DNA of 64,000 nucleotides from Rhodobacteraceae bacterium NBU2976. Its GTDB lineage: Bacteria > Pseudomonadota > Alphaproteobacteria > Rhodobacterales > Rhodobacteraceae. The translations under genes and the position numbers were made by a program. Under the pieces are notes generated by a model that was given only the letters and a program-made list of their open reading frames with translations, was not told the DNA's origin and did not search any database. The stretch's first letter is position 1, and each line of letters begins with the position of its first letter. Positions 42,502 to 50,940 of the stretch are shown piece after piece. Location of the stretch: assembly GCA_023630215.1 (NCBI GenBank), contig JALPRQ010000001.1, positions 1,488,001 to 1,552,000 of the forward strand, read 5' to 3'.

Positions 42502-43851
42502 ATGAAAATTGTGTCACGCGTAGCGCTTTTTTCGATCATGCCTGTTTTTTGGTCGGTTTCGACATTCGCACAGGTCGAGCAATTGCGTTGCGATCTCTCT
42601 TTGGCCGAAATGTATCAACAGCAAAGCTTCTTGCAGACTTACCATTGTGCCGGTGAGCGGTTGGCGACGAACCCTGACGATCTGGACGCAATCATGTATT
42701 TTGCGCGTGCGGCATTGGTAATCAACCAACCGCAGGTCGCCGAAGTTTTTGCGGAAAAGGCACTGGCGTCACAGCTTTCACAAACTGATCGGTTGGATAT
42801 GTTATATGTTACCGGCGTCGCGCGAACGCGGTTGGGCGATGAAATTGGGGCGATCACGGCGCTGCGCGCCGCCTCAAACTATGCCCAGACCGATGCGCAA
42901 CTGACCACCATCCGTGGTGCTATGGCGCAGGCACGTCAAGCGTCCCCATGGGATCGTTCCGTATCAATCAGCGTTGATCCCTCTAACAATATCAACAATG
43001 GCTCACGCCATGATACCGAATTTATCTTCGGTCTGCCTTTCGAACTTTCAGACGAACTGGTTGCACAACCCGGCATCGCCTATCGGGTAAACGGGAACCT
43101 GTCTTACACGGATCAACTGTCAGAGTCTGTGGAATGGACGATCTTTGGCGCTGCGAATTTTGTGATTTACGATGGATTGGCGCGCAACGATTACAGCCTC
43201 AGGCTTGGTGGCAATATTGATTATCTGCTCGGCGGAGACACCCCAGAACTTGTGCGCATCAGTCTAGGCGCTTCTCAACGATATCTTGCCGATGTTGCCG
43301 GTGCACCAGCCTTTGATGACATGTCTCCATATTATTACGAGCTGACCTTTGGACTCGAATATTTCTGGAACCCACAACCCCAGCAGATTTGGTCGGCGGC
43401 TCTTGATTATGCCATGCGCATTTCCGACGTTTCAGACACAGATGACGCAGAGATTTTTCGCCTCTCGATCAAGTCTCGGCGGCAAGTAAAAGATGATTTG
43501 AACATACAATTTGGGGGCTTTGCCGAACTGACAGACAGCCAATCCGCCAACAGTGCGCGCATGTCTTATGGGTTCGATTTGGGACTGGATTGGCAACAGA
43601 ATTCACTGCCGATTTTATGGGAAGCTGATCTTAGCTATCGCGCAGATGATTACCGCACCCGTCTGGCCTTTGACAGCGAGATACGGAGCGATGATATCCT
43701 AAGCCTGACCATTGGTGTGACCCCGACCAATTGGCAATGGTATGGTTTCCAGCCGACTTTTGGTATCGAGTTACAACGGCAGTTTTCCAATATCCGTCGA
43801 TTTGATACGGAAAATTATACGCTGTTTACGCGCATCAATAGTGTTTTCTAG
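42502..43851 (+). CDS. Surface lipoprotein assembly modifier (Slam)
   Basis: 449-residue outer-membrane protein. A signal peptide (about residues 1-24) is followed by a TPR-like helical periplasmic part (about 30-150: LSLAEMYQQQSFLQTYHCAGERLA, DALMYFARAALVINQPQVAEVFAEKAL-like repeats). From about 153 (RSVSISVDPSNNINNGSRHDTE) a large beta-barrel runs to the C-terminal phenylalanine. The SPSxNIN-like start of the barrel is characteristic of Slam proteins. Slam moves TbpB-type lipoproteins to the cell surface. The ATG at 42502 is preferred because the signal peptide then begins at Met1; a Met 11 codons upstream is possible. Confidence 0.87.
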   Translation: MKIVSRVALFSIMPVFWSVSTFAQVEQLRCDLSLAEMYQQQSFLQTYHCAGERLATNPDDLDAIMYFARAALVINQPQVAEVFAEKALASQLSQTDRLDMLYVTGVARTRLGDEIGAITALRAASNYAQTDAQLTTIRGAMAQARQASPWDRSVSISVDPSNNINNGSRHDTEFIFGLPFELSDELVAQPGIAYRVNGNLSYTDQLSESVEWTIFGAANFVIYDGLARNDYSLRLGGNIDYLLGGDTPELVRISLGASQRYLADVAGAPAFDDMSPYYYELTFGLEYFWNPQPQQIWSAALDYAMRISDVSDTDDAEIFRLSIKSRRQVKDDLNIQFGGFAELTDSQSANSARMSYGFDLGLDWQQNSLPILWEADLSYRADDYRTRLAFDSEIRSDDILSLTIGVTPTNWQWYGFQPTFGIELQRQFSNIRRFDTENYTLFTRINSVF

Positions 43852-43854
43852 GGG

Positions 43855-44064
43855 CTAAAACACCAGCCCGATTACCATAACCATCAAACCGATGGTGGCG
43901 ATCCCCAATGCGCCAAAATTCCAAGCGACCAGCTTCTGAAGCGTTTGTTTGGCTTTGACTTGATCGGCTTCTTTGCGGACACCCATGGCCATGCGCAGGC
44001 AATAGATGACGCCGCCAAAACCGATAACCGCCAGGAACAGCCCTGCAAAGATCAGATAATCCAT
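43855..44064 (-). CDS. Small two-helix membrane protein
   Basis: 69-residue protein with two hydrophobic helices (about residues 3-25 and 45-68) separated by a basic/charged loop (GVRKEADQVKAKQTLQKLVAW). GGAGA lies six bases before the chosen start. Similar small proteins are common beside gapR in Rhodobacteraceae, but no function is known. The stop is three bases from the convergent Slam stop. Divergent to gapR. Confidence 0.72.
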   Translation of the reverse strand: MDYLIFAGLFLAVIGFGGVIYCLRMAMGVRKEADQVKAKQTLQKLVAWNFGALGIATIGLMVMVIGLVF

Positions 44065-44179
44065 GGTATGTCTCCGTTTGCGATCAGCTACGATAGATAC
44101 GTTAAATGTGCAAGCTTGCCCTTGCCCGCAACTATCGGGAAGGGTAGGGTCCGCCGCGATATAACTGACAGGTATTTCC

Positions 44180-44443
44180 ATGGACGTAACAGACGAACAA
44201 GCGCCAACATCCTATCGGGTCACGGCAGGGGAATTGCGTGCTTTCATCGAGCGCTATGAACGGTTGGATATCGAAAAGAAAGATATCGCTGACCAGCAAA
44301 AAGAGGTGATGGCCGAAGCCAAGGCACGCGGTTATGACACTAAGGTCATGCGCAAGATCGTTGCTCTTCGGAAAAAAGATCCGCAGGAAATTAGCGAAGA
44401 AGAAGCGGTGCTAGAGCTGTATAAAGAAGCGCTAGGTATGTAA
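44180..44443 (+). CDS. gapR: GapR-family DNA-binding protein (DUF2312)
   Basis: 87-residue coiled-coil protein of the DUF2312 family. In Caulobacter, GapR encircles overtwisted AT-rich DNA and stimulates topoisomerases during replication and transcription. The family signature is intact: AGELRAFIERYERLDIEKKDIADQQKEVMAEAKARGYDTKVMRKIVALRKKD. Length is typical of alphaproteobacteria. It is followed after 13 bases by a terminator-like hairpin. This gene is a good marker for Alphaproteobacteria. Confidence 0.95.
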   Translation: MDVTDEQAPTSYRVTAGELRAFIERYERLDIEKKDIADQQKEVMAEAKARGYDTKVMRKIVALRKKDPQEISEEEAVLELYKEALGM

Positions 44444-44455
44444 GCCAAGGCAGAA

Positions 44456-44484
44456 GGGAGCAATGCGTTCGCATCGCTCCCCTG
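44456..44484 (+). terminator. Hairpin downstream of gapR
   Basis: GGGAGCAATGC and GCATCGCTCCC arms (44457-44467 and 44472-44482, one mismatch) form a stable hairpin 13 bases after the gapR stop. No T-tract follows, so it is a moderate terminator candidate. Confidence 0.55.
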
Positions 44485-44550
44485 GCGTCGTGTATCGATC
44501 AACCCAAAAGACATCAGTTGTTCCAAAAACAGAGTTTCGGATATTTATCA

Positions 44551-44586
44551 AAAACGACTTCGCCCGATCAGTTTGATCGGGCGAAG
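44551..44586 (-). terminator. Strong intrinsic terminator for pilin-like gene 1
   Basis: Perfect 13-bp stem CTTCGCCCGATCA (44558-44570) / TGATCGGGCGAAG (44574-44586) with a GTT loop. On the minus strand the hairpin is followed by TCGTTTTTG. It lies 41 bases after the stop of the first pilin-like gene. Confidence 0.85.
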
Positions 44587-44627
44587 AGAAACGTTTTATC
44601 TTATCGGTATTCGAACAGCCACAAACC

Positions 44628-45080
44628 CTAGTTTGGCACCGCTGTTACATTTCCATTGGAATCGGCCGTACCGACAACCGTTGTAGTCGTGTAATCGGTT
44701 TGAAGGACATCTCCGCCGTTTACGGGAACGTAGGTTCCGGTTTGGACACCTTGTGAATTCGTTCCGTAGTAGACTTCATACTCTGTCGGTTCCGTTGGCG
44801 CATCGGGAAATCCCCATACAGCAAGTGTCGTTTGCGCGTGTGTTCCATAGGTCGACTTGTCGACAAACCCGCTGCCCGTGTTTGCACTGGCGCCGGTGAT
44901 TAAACCCGCAACACTTTCTGAACTTGCAATCTGTGTGTTTGAGGAATTCGCCGAAGTGTTGATTCCACCTGCAACCAAGGTCAGAACGGCGATGGCGATT
45001 CCAACGATTGCGGCCGTTAAAACGACCCAATCAACAGTCACTGCACCGGCTTCATTTGAATTGAAAGACTTTACCCACAT
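44628..45080 (-). CDS. Flp/TadE-like pilin-type protein, paralogue 1
   Basis: 150-residue protein with a short basic leader ending in Gly, then AVTVDWVVLTAAIVGIAIAVL. This matches a class III (Flp-like) prepilin: cleavage after Gly, an acidic residue at mature position 5 (Asp here, usually Glu) and a hydrophobic alpha-helix. The Ser/Thr/Gly-rich C-terminal domain (about 100 residues, VYYGTNSQGVQTGTYVPV) is longer than in classical Flp pilins. No tad/cpa genes are in the window. Start 45080 gives the conserved N-terminus; a GTG five codons upstream is possible. Confidence 0.7.
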   Translation of the reverse strand: MWVKSFNSNEAGAVTVDWVVLTAAIVGIAIAVLTLVAGGINTSANSSNTQIASSESVAGLITGASANTGSGFVDKSTYGTHAQTTLAVWGFPDAPTEPTEYEVYYGTNSQGVQTGTYVPVNGGDVLQTDYTTTTVVGTADSNGNVTAVPN

Positions 45081-45174
45081 GATTTGCTCACTCACTCGTT
45101 AAGATCGACAGATTATCCGCCGGACACTGGTCAAGATTGATATACGATTGTGTCGAATTATTGGCCCAAATATG

Positions 45175-45205
45175 AAAAAAATCACCCAACCGGTGGAAGG
45201 GTGAC
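45175..45205 (-). terminator. Terminator for pilin-like gene 2
   Basis: Arms TCACCC (45182-45187) and GGGTGA (45199-45204) flank a short loop; on the minus strand the hairpin is followed by TTTTTTC. It lies 35 bases after the stop of the second paralogue. Confidence 0.65.
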
Positions 45206-45239
45206 TTTGCGATGTCGTGTGTTGCGTGTGTCGCTACGC

Positions 45240-45611
45240 TTACGAAGAGGCAGGAGGAACAATATCCCCGTCACCGTTCACGCTTCCGACCAGCGTATTG
45301 CTATTGTCATAAAAATTCCCATCCGGCTCCAGCCGGTAACGGTCGTTTGTTTGCGCATCATAGTAATGCGTATGGCCATTATGACTTTCACCTTCGGTGA
45401 ACCCGCTCAAATTGGAATATTGTGCAGCACCAATAAGGTTAGCAACGCTGCCAGAGGTGCTTAAATCCTGTTCGATATTGCCCGAGGCGGTGTTTAACCC
45501 CCCAGCGATTACCAGCAACACGGCAATCGCTATCCCCACCAGAGATGCCGTTAGCACAACCCAGTCAACGGTGATAGCACCGGACTCGTCATTTGCGAAA
45601 AGTTTCAACAT
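45240..45611 (-). CDS. Flp/TadE-like pilin-type protein, paralogue 2
   Basis: 123-residue paralogue: MLKLFANDESG then AITVDWVVLTASLVGIAIAVLLVIAGGLNTAS, with Asp at position 5 after the predicted Gly cleavage site. The mature tail is short, His/Tyr/Asn-rich (NGHTHYYDAQTNDRY) and ends in NGDGDIVPPASS, closely matching paralogue 3's VDGDGNISPPPAG. About 145 bases on either side separate it from its neighbours, so each paralogue may have its own promoter. Function unknown; a minor pilin or surface fibre is one reading. Confidence 0.7.
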   Translation of the reverse strand: MLKLFANDESGAITVDWVVLTASLVGIAIAVLLVIAGGLNTASGNIEQDLSTSGSVANLIGAAQYSNLSGFTEGESHNGHTHYYDAQTNDRYRLEPDGNFYDNSNTLVGSVNGDGDIVPPASS

Positions 45612-45757
45612 TTCAATGTCCCCTAGCAGTCGGTATTTTCGTCTGAAATCGTTACCGGGGCACGGAATACTATACAGGCGGGAGTCAGCATATTTATGGA
45701 TTACGTTTAAACTTTGACGGAGGTCGCCACATTTTCGACATGATTGGCGATTGGACC

Positions 45758-46156
45758 TTATCCCGCAGGTGGTGGGGAAATATTTCCATCTCCGTCAACA
45801 CTGCCAATTACGGTTCCAGAGGCATTAATCCCTTCATAGAAGGTTCCGTTTTCCAAGTAAAAGTCGTTGCCACCTGAATCAACATAGTGCTGGTGCGATC
45901 CTTCATCCCAGGTCAGGCTATAGTCGCCAAGACTTCCGATGAAGCTCGATGAACCACTACCGCCAGTGTCGGTCGTAATCAATGACGCAACTGAATCCGC
46001 TGAATTCAGGCTGCCACTCACATTGTTCGAAGCTGTGTTTATCCCGCTTGCAATCACGATAAGAACAGCGATGGCAATACCAACTATCGCCGCTGTTAAT
46101 ACAACCCAGTCAACGGTGACAGCGCCGGAATCGTCCTTGATAAAGTTCTTGAGCAT
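45758..46156 (-). CDS. Flp/TadE-like pilin-type protein, paralogue 3
   Basis: 132-residue paralogue: MLKNFIKDDSG then AVTVDWVVLTAAIVGIAIAVLIVIASGINTAS, followed by a Ser/Gly-rich linker and an EGSHQHYVDSGGNDFYLENGTFYEG tail. It shares leader, hydrophobic helix, His-X-His-Tyr motif and Asp-Gly-Asp-Gly/Pro end with paralogue 2. GGGTG precedes the chosen ATG at 46156; the in-frame ATG at 46168 lacks a ribosome binding site. It is the first of the three in direction of transcription. Confidence 0.7.
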   Translation of the reverse strand: MLKNFIKDDSGAVTVDWVVLTAAIVGIAIAVLIVIASGINTASNNVSGSLNSADSVASLITTDTGGSGSSSFIGSLGDYSLTWDEGSHQHYVDSGGNDFYLENGTFYEGINASGTVIGSVDGDGNISPPPAG

Positions 46157-46168
46157 TTGAGCACCCAA

Positions 46169-46291
46169 TGCAGTTAGATTGAATTTTCAACTGAAAACAA
46201 AGAACTTATTAAGGCACACACCCCACCGGTTGATAGATACGGACTCAAATGCGTCAGAAATAAGGCAAAACTTATATATTAGTGTTTTGTA
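46169..46291. promoter_or_regulatory. AT-rich upstream region of pilin-like gene 3
   Basis: The 123 bases between the SDR stop and the third paralogue are markedly AT-rich (for example TTATATATTAGTG and TTGTATTATAAAT around 46271-46302) and should hold its promoter. No gene is seen. Confidence 0.35.
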
Positions 46292-46942
46292 TTATAAATT
46301 TGCCAATAATCTTGCAGATTCTGCGTCTGGAGACGTCAAAGTCTCGCGATTCTCGCCGGGGTAGAATCGGGCGCGTAAGGCCGTCGGCATTGGGCTGGGC
46401 GCAAATATCTGGACAGTAATCCCCAGATTTTTCGTCTCTTCCCGAAAACTTTTTGCAATCTCTGTGCCTGCCGTTTTTGATGCGCCATAGGCAGAAAAGA
46501 ACTGTGTGGTTCTGGTCGTGTCTTCAATAAAAACGGCATGGCCTTTGGCAAGCTTTAACAGCGGCTCGGCATATTCGATCACCTTTTTGACGGCGCGGGC
46601 ATTGGTCAGCCAGCAACGATCAAAATCCTTGTCGCTAACATGATTGACGGGCGACAAGGGAGCAGCATGAGCGGCAGAATTGATCAGCAAATCAAGTTTC
46701 CCCCAGCGATCATAGATCGAGCGAAACAATTGCTGCAATTTGGCATCGTCCGTAATATCCATCGGTGCGAGCGTTACCTGACCTCCAACCGCGTCAATCT
46801 CGTCTGCAAGTTCTTCCAGCCCCCCAAGGGTGCGGGCCACTGCAATAACATGATACCCTTGTGCCGCCAGCCGCTTAGCAACGGCGTAACCCAAGCCGCG
46901 CGATGCCCCCAGGATCAATGCTGTTTTTGCCGTCATTGTCAT
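46292..46942 (-). CDS. Short-chain dehydrogenase/reductase
   Basis: 216-residue classical SDR. The NAD(P) site is GASRGLGYAVAKRL, the structural motif is NSAAHAAP (in place of NNAG), and the catalytic YGASK follows a serine/threonine-poor strand; a Thr-rich stretch (DTTRTTQFFS) stands where the catalytic Ser is expected. Slightly shorter than the usual about 250 residues at the C-terminus. It is the third gene of a purF-DUF1801-SDR operon with four-base overlaps. Substrate is unknown. Confidence 0.85.
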   Translation of the reverse strand: MTMTAKTALILGASRGLGYAVAKRLAAQGYHVIAVARTLGGLEELADEIDAVGGQVTLAPMDITDDAKLQQLFRSIYDRWGKLDLLINSAAHAAPLSPVNHVSDKDFDRCWLTNARAVKKVIEYAEPLLKLAKGHAVFIEDTTRTTQFFSAYGASKTAGTEIAKSFREETKNLGITVQIFAPSPMPTALRARFYPGENRETLTSPDAESARLLANL

Positions 46943-47337
46943 AGTTTCTTGTGATAGGTTAGCGCCATCGTCAAAATATGCCCCAACGGCGTCCGTGGAA
47001 GGGGGGCAGATGTTTCGAAATATATCTCGCGATTGCCTTCAAACGAAAACTGATCGGCATAAAGATCCCGAAAGCGACTGATCAGATCGGTTGTGCAGAT
47101 GAAGAATAAAGAGGCTCTCTCAGGCTTTTTACTGGACCAGCCCAATCGAATTGTGCTGCCGGTTCTGTTACGGGTTATATAGGCTGGCTGCCCCCATTTC
47201 AGCGTTTCGACGATTTCGCCCAGATTATTGCGCTCTGCGGTATCCAGAATCATTTGACGCAATTTCAATAAAGTTCCGCGTTGAGCTGCCTGGTAGGATT
47301 GAAAAACCTCAGCAACGTCTGCTGGCATATTGGTCAT
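46939..47337 (-). CDS. DUF1801-family protein
   Basis: 132-residue protein of the DUF1801 (YdhG-like) fold. Typical segments are VFQSYQAAQRGTLLKLRQMILDTAE at the N-terminus, VETLKWGQPAY in the centre and the beta strands TIRLGWSSKKPERASLFFICTT. Members are small, widespread and uncharacterised, some described as iron-chaperone-like. It is translationally coupled to purF upstream and the SDR downstream. Confidence 0.85.
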   Translation of the reverse strand: MTNMPADVAEVFQSYQAAQRGTLLKLRQMILDTAERNNLGEIVETLKWGQPAYITRNRTGSTIRLGWSSKKPERASLFFICTTDLISRFRDLYADQFSFEGNREIYFETSAPLPRTPLGHILTMALTYHKKL

Positions 47338-48803
47338 TCCGCAGCCTTCAGGACAAACCCGTCATTGATCCGGTCCATCGGGCGGACCGGGTAATCGCCC
47401 GAAAAGCACGCGTCACAATATTGCGGGCATTTTGTGTTGCGTTTGGCTTCGCCCGCTGCGCGATACAATCCGTCCAATGTGACAAACCGCAAACTGTCCA
47501 CACCAAGATGCGCGCGCATCTGTTCTTCGGTCATATGAGACGCCAGCAATTTATCGCGATCCGGTGTGTCCACACCATAAAAACACGGCCAGCTTGTCGG
47601 CGGGGATGCGATGCGGAAATGCACTTCTTTGGCCCCGGCATCCAAGATCATTTCCTTGATCTTGCGACTGGTTGTGCCTCTGACAACCGAGTCATCAACA
47701 AGGATCACGCGCTTGTCCTGAATTAGCGCGCGATTGATATTCAACTTCAGCCGCACGCCCATATTTCGGATATGTTCAGACGGCTCGATAAAGGTTCGAC
47801 CAACATATTGGTTGCGCACGATCCCCATGGCATAGGGAATGCCGCTTTCCTGGCTATACCCGATTGCAGCAGGGGTTCCGCTGTCTGGGACCGGGCACAC
47901 GATGTCAGCGTCTACCGGTGCTTCCTTAGCCAGTTCCACACCGATCCGGCGCCGCGTTTCGTACACCGACTGCCCGCCGATAACGCTGTCAGGGCGCGAG
48001 AAATAGACATGTTCGAAAATGCAAAACTTCGGATCGGCTTTGTTAAATGGAAAGTAACTTTCAAGGCCGTCATTTGTTATTACCACCATTTCGCCGGGCA
48101 TAACTTCACGCAAAAAATCCGCGCCGATAATGTCGAGCGCACACGTCTCGGATGACAAGACCCAGCCGTCGCCGATGCGCCCCAGCATAAGCGGGCGAAC
48201 CCCATGCGGATCGCGAACACCGATCAGTTTCGTCCGTGTCATCGCGATGACAGAGAACGCGCCCTCGACCCGGCGCAACGCGTCCTTCAGCCGTTCGGGA
48301 ATGTTTTTCTGGATCGAGCGGGCCATCAGGTGCACGATACATTCGCTATCCGACGAGGATTGGAAAATTGAACCGCGTTCGATCAACTCACGGCGTAGCG
48401 CCAAGGCATTTGTGATATTGCCATTGTGGGCGATTGCACATCCACCCATGGCAAATTCTGCGAACAACGGTTGCACGTCGCGGATCTGCGTCTGCCCCTT
48501 GGAACCGGCGGTGGAATAGCGGACATGACCGATCGACAAGTTGCCGGGCAGGGTGCGCATTACCGCTTCCGAGGTAAAATTATCGCGCACATATCCAAAA
48601 CGTCTGGCGGAATTGAAGCCCTGATCCGGGTGATAGGTAACGATCCCCCCGGCCTCTTGCCCGCGATGTTGCAAGGCATGAAGACCCAGAGCAACGAAAT
48701 TTGCTGCATCCTGAACGCCCCAGACGCCATAGATGCCGCATTCTTCATGCAGTTTGTCGTCATCAAAAGGAAGCGAAGGTAGATCGAACATGTCCGTGGT
48801 CAT
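47334..48803 (-). CDS. purF: Amidophosphoribosyltransferase PurF (Fe-S type)
   Basis: 489-residue enzyme for the first committed step of purine synthesis. The glutaminase nucleophile is Cys22 after a propeptide of about 21 residues (DKLHEE-CGIYG), so maturation by cleavage is expected, as in Bacillus PurF. Cysteines in KFCIFEHVY, PCFYGVD and YCDACFSGDYP are the ligands of the structural [4Fe-4S] cluster. The phosphoribosyltransferase loop is VILVDDSVVRGTT. Length is typical. It starts an operon with DUF1801 and SDR genes and lies just downstream of the cvpA terminator, an order close to the classical cvpA-purF pair. Confidence 0.96.
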   Translation of the reverse strand: MTTDMFDLPSLPFDDDKLHEECGIYGVWGVQDAANFVALGLHALQHRGQEAGGIVTYHPDQGFNSARRFGYVRDNFTSEAVMRTLPGNLSIGHVRYSTAGSKGQTQIRDVQPLFAEFAMGGCAIAHNGNITNALALRRELIERGSIFQSSSDSECIVHLMARSIQKNIPERLKDALRRVEGAFSVIAMTRTKLIGVRDPHGVRPLMLGRIGDGWVLSSETCALDIIGADFLREVMPGEMVVITNDGLESYFPFNKADPKFCIFEHVYFSRPDSVIGGQSVYETRRRIGVELAKEAPVDADIVCPVPDSGTPAAIGYSQESGIPYAMGIVRNQYVGRTFIEPSEHIRNMGVRLKLNINRALIQDKRVILVDDSVVRGTTSRKIKEMILDAGAKEVHFRIASPPTSWPCFYGVDTPDRDKLLASHMTEEQMRAHLGVDSLRFVTLDGLYRAAGEAKRNTKCPQYCDACFSGDYPVRPMDRINDGFVLKAAE

Positions 48804-48889
48804 ACAGGCGACTCGTCAGCTAATCGTGTTTGCGATCTTATAGAGTTCCCGCTGGGCGAAGTCACGGACCCCAGCGCAGTTTTTAAAGG

Positions 48890-48922
48890 AAAAGCCCCCT
48901 CGCGTGAACGAGGGGGCTTTTT
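48890..48922 (-). terminator. Terminator of the radA-cvpA transcript
   Basis: Perfect 11-bp stem AAGCCCCCTCG (48892-48902) / CGAGGGGGCTT (48909-48919) with a CGTGAA loop, three bases past the cvpA stop. On the minus strand it is followed by TTCCTTTAAAAA; the plus side has TTTTT, so it may work both ways. Confidence 0.85.
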
Positions 48923-48924
48923 CA

Positions 48925-49539
48925 TTAGCTCGCGCCGCCTTCGACGGCAGTGGCTTCACTGGTGGGCAACAGCTCTGTGCCACATTCAGCAACCAGATTG
49001 TTAACCGGAGTTTTAATCCAATCCGGCAGTTCGGTCAGCGAGGTTGGGATCACATCAGCAAAACGCTGCTGCTGTTCAGCCAGCAGTTCAACCGTGTAGG
49101 AGTCGGAAATCTGCGCATACCCTTCGCCACCCGCAACGAAGAAATCGTAGACGATCAGAACGGCAACAACCAGAATGATCCCACGCAGCAAGCCAAACAA
49201 GAAGCCAAGTCCACTGTCGACCGGACTCAACGCGGATTTCTGGATTGCGCCAGAAATGAGCGGTGTAAACAGGGCGATTATGATCAGGGCAATTACAAAT
49301 ACCCCCGCAAAGGTGATCAGAACGCTAAGCTGGCAATTGTCACCGATGAAATCCGAAATCATCGGAATTTCGCCAACGAACGGCTCTGCCTGAGGCGTAA
49401 AATAGTAAGCGACAACGGCTGCACCGATCCAGCCGGCTATACTCATGACTTCGCGAGTCACCCCGCGTGAATAGGCCAAGATTGCGGAAATCAGTAGAAT
49501 TACCGCAACTGCGCCATCAAATATCGTGAGATTTTCCAT
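48925..49539 (-). CDS. cvpA: CvpA-family membrane protein
   Basis: 204-residue inner-membrane protein of the CvpA family, needed for colicin V production and envelope-stress tolerance in enterics. It has four hydrophobic segments, with the family motif DGAVAVILLISAILAYSRGVTREVMSIAGWIGAAVVAYYFTP at the N-terminus, and an acidic C-terminal tail. It begins 14 bases after radA and ends at a strong terminator, so it closes the long co-directional run. purF follows on the same strand. Confidence 0.92.
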   Translation of the reverse strand: MENLTIFDGAVAVILLISAILAYSRGVTREVMSIAGWIGAAVVAYYFTPQAEPFVGEIPMISDFIGDNCQLSVLITFAGVFVIALIIIALFTPLISGAIQKSALSPVDSGLGFLFGLLRGIILVVAVLIVYDFFVAGGEGYAQISDSYTVELLAEQQQRFADVIPTSLTELPDWIKTPVNNLVAECGTELLPTSEATAVEGGAS

Positions 49540-49553
49540 TTCTCAGCCCCGTG

Positions 49554-50927
49554 TTAACTTTCGATGCGACCAAAACAATTTTCTAAGAAGGTCGTCAAGT
49601 CCTCTGCCATGCGCACTTCTATGCCTGTTTGCGAGACAAGTTTCACGCGTGTTGAGGTATAAGCACTGGAAAACCCTAGTTTTTCAGCCTCTTTCAGCCG
49701 ATTTTCCGCCTGAACTGTTGCACGAAGGGCACCGGAAAGACTTATTTCTCCGAAAAATACCGAATCGGCAGGCAGGGCAAAATCCTGTCGCGCTGAAACC
49801 AACGCCGCTGCAACCGCCAGATCGGCCGCCGGTTCACCGAGTTTTATGCCTCCAGCAACGTTCAAATAGACATCAAGCCCCCCAAATCCGATTCCTGCGC
49901 GTGATTCCAGCACGGCAAGAATCATCGCCAATCTGCCAGAATCCCAACCGACGACCGTGCGTCTGGGAGAGGCTAGGGGCGAGGGGGCAACCAAGGCTTG
50001 GATTTCCACCAGAATAGGGCGCGTTCCCTCGATCCCGGCAAAGACAACCGAGCCAGAGGCCGGTTTATCTCGTTCACCCAGAAACAGCTCCGACGGGTTG
50101 GCCACCTGACGCAAGCCGCCACCAGTCATTTCAAAAACGCCGATTTCGTCAGCGGGACCGAACCGATTTTTCACGGCGCGAAGAATCCGAAACTGGTGTC
50201 CCCGCTCCCCTTCGAAATACAGCACGGTATCGACCATATGTTCAACAACGCGGGGGCCTGCGATCTGCCCGTCCTTTGTCACATGTCCTACCAGAACCAC
50301 AGATATGCCACGTCGCTTGGCAAAACTTGTTAGTTCGTGCGCAGCGGTGCGCACTTGCGATACCGTCCCCGGTGCGCTGTCAACATGATCGGCCCACATG
50401 GTTTGGATGGAATCGATTATCGCCAGGTCCGGATGCTCGGCATCCAGTGTCGTCAGAATATCGCGAAGATTGGTTTCCGCGGCCAATTTGACGGGCGCAT
50501 CCGACAAATCCAACCGGGCTGCCCGCATCCGGATCTGGCTGGCGGCTTCTTCACCAGACACATAAACAACCTTGTGACCTGCCTTGGCGAAATCGCCGGC
50601 AGCCTGAAGCAGCAAAGTTGATTTCCCGATCCCCGGGTCTCCACCAACCAGAATGGCAGATGCGGGTACCAACCCACCGCCAAGTACACGATCCAGCTCC
50701 TCGATCCCGAAACGGCTGCGCTCTAACGGGGCATCAACCGAGGATAAATCGCTTAGCCCGATCTGTCGTCCCTTGGCCGAGCCCAGCGTTTTGCCTTTCG
50801 GCCCGGTGGATAGCGCAGCTTCTTCGTTGATCGAATTCCATTCGCCACAAGCATCACACCGACCAGCCCATTTCTTGTGGGACGCGCCGCAAGCGGAACA
50901 GACGAATGTGGTGGTGGTTTTGGCCAT
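49554..50927 (-). CDS. radA: DNA repair protein RadA
   Basis: 457-residue RecA-like branch-migration helicase for recombination. The N-terminal zinc finger is CSACGASHKKWAGRCDAC. Walker A is GGDPGIGKSTLLLQ, and the KNRFG motif unique to RadA is in VKNRFGPADEIG. The C-terminal Lon-like domain has GGIKLGEPAADLAVAAALVSA. Length is typical. It is 13 bases from the upstream membrane protein and 14 from cvpA, in one transcript. Confidence 0.97.
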   Translation of the reverse strand: MAKTTTTFVCSACGASHKKWAGRCDACGEWNSINEEAALSTGPKGKTLGSAKGRQIGLSDLSSVDAPLERSRFGIEELDRVLGGGLVPASAILVGGDPGIGKSTLLLQAAGDFAKAGHKVVYVSGEEAASQIRMRAARLDLSDAPVKLAAETNLRDILTTLDAEHPDLAIIDSIQTMWADHVDSAPGTVSQVRTAAHELTSFAKRRGISVVLVGHVTKDGQIAGPRVVEHMVDTVLYFEGERGHQFRILRAVKNRFGPADEIGVFEMTGGGLRQVANPSELFLGERDKPASGSVVFAGIEGTRPILVEIQALVAPSPLASPRRTVVGWDSGRLAMILAVLESRAGIGFGGLDVYLNVAGGIKLGEPAADLAVAAALVSARQDFALPADSVFFGEISLSGALRATVQAENRLKEAEKLGFSSAYTSTRVKLVSQTGIEVRMAEDLTTFLENCFGRIES

Positions 50928-50940
50928 GCTTCTCAGTGCC

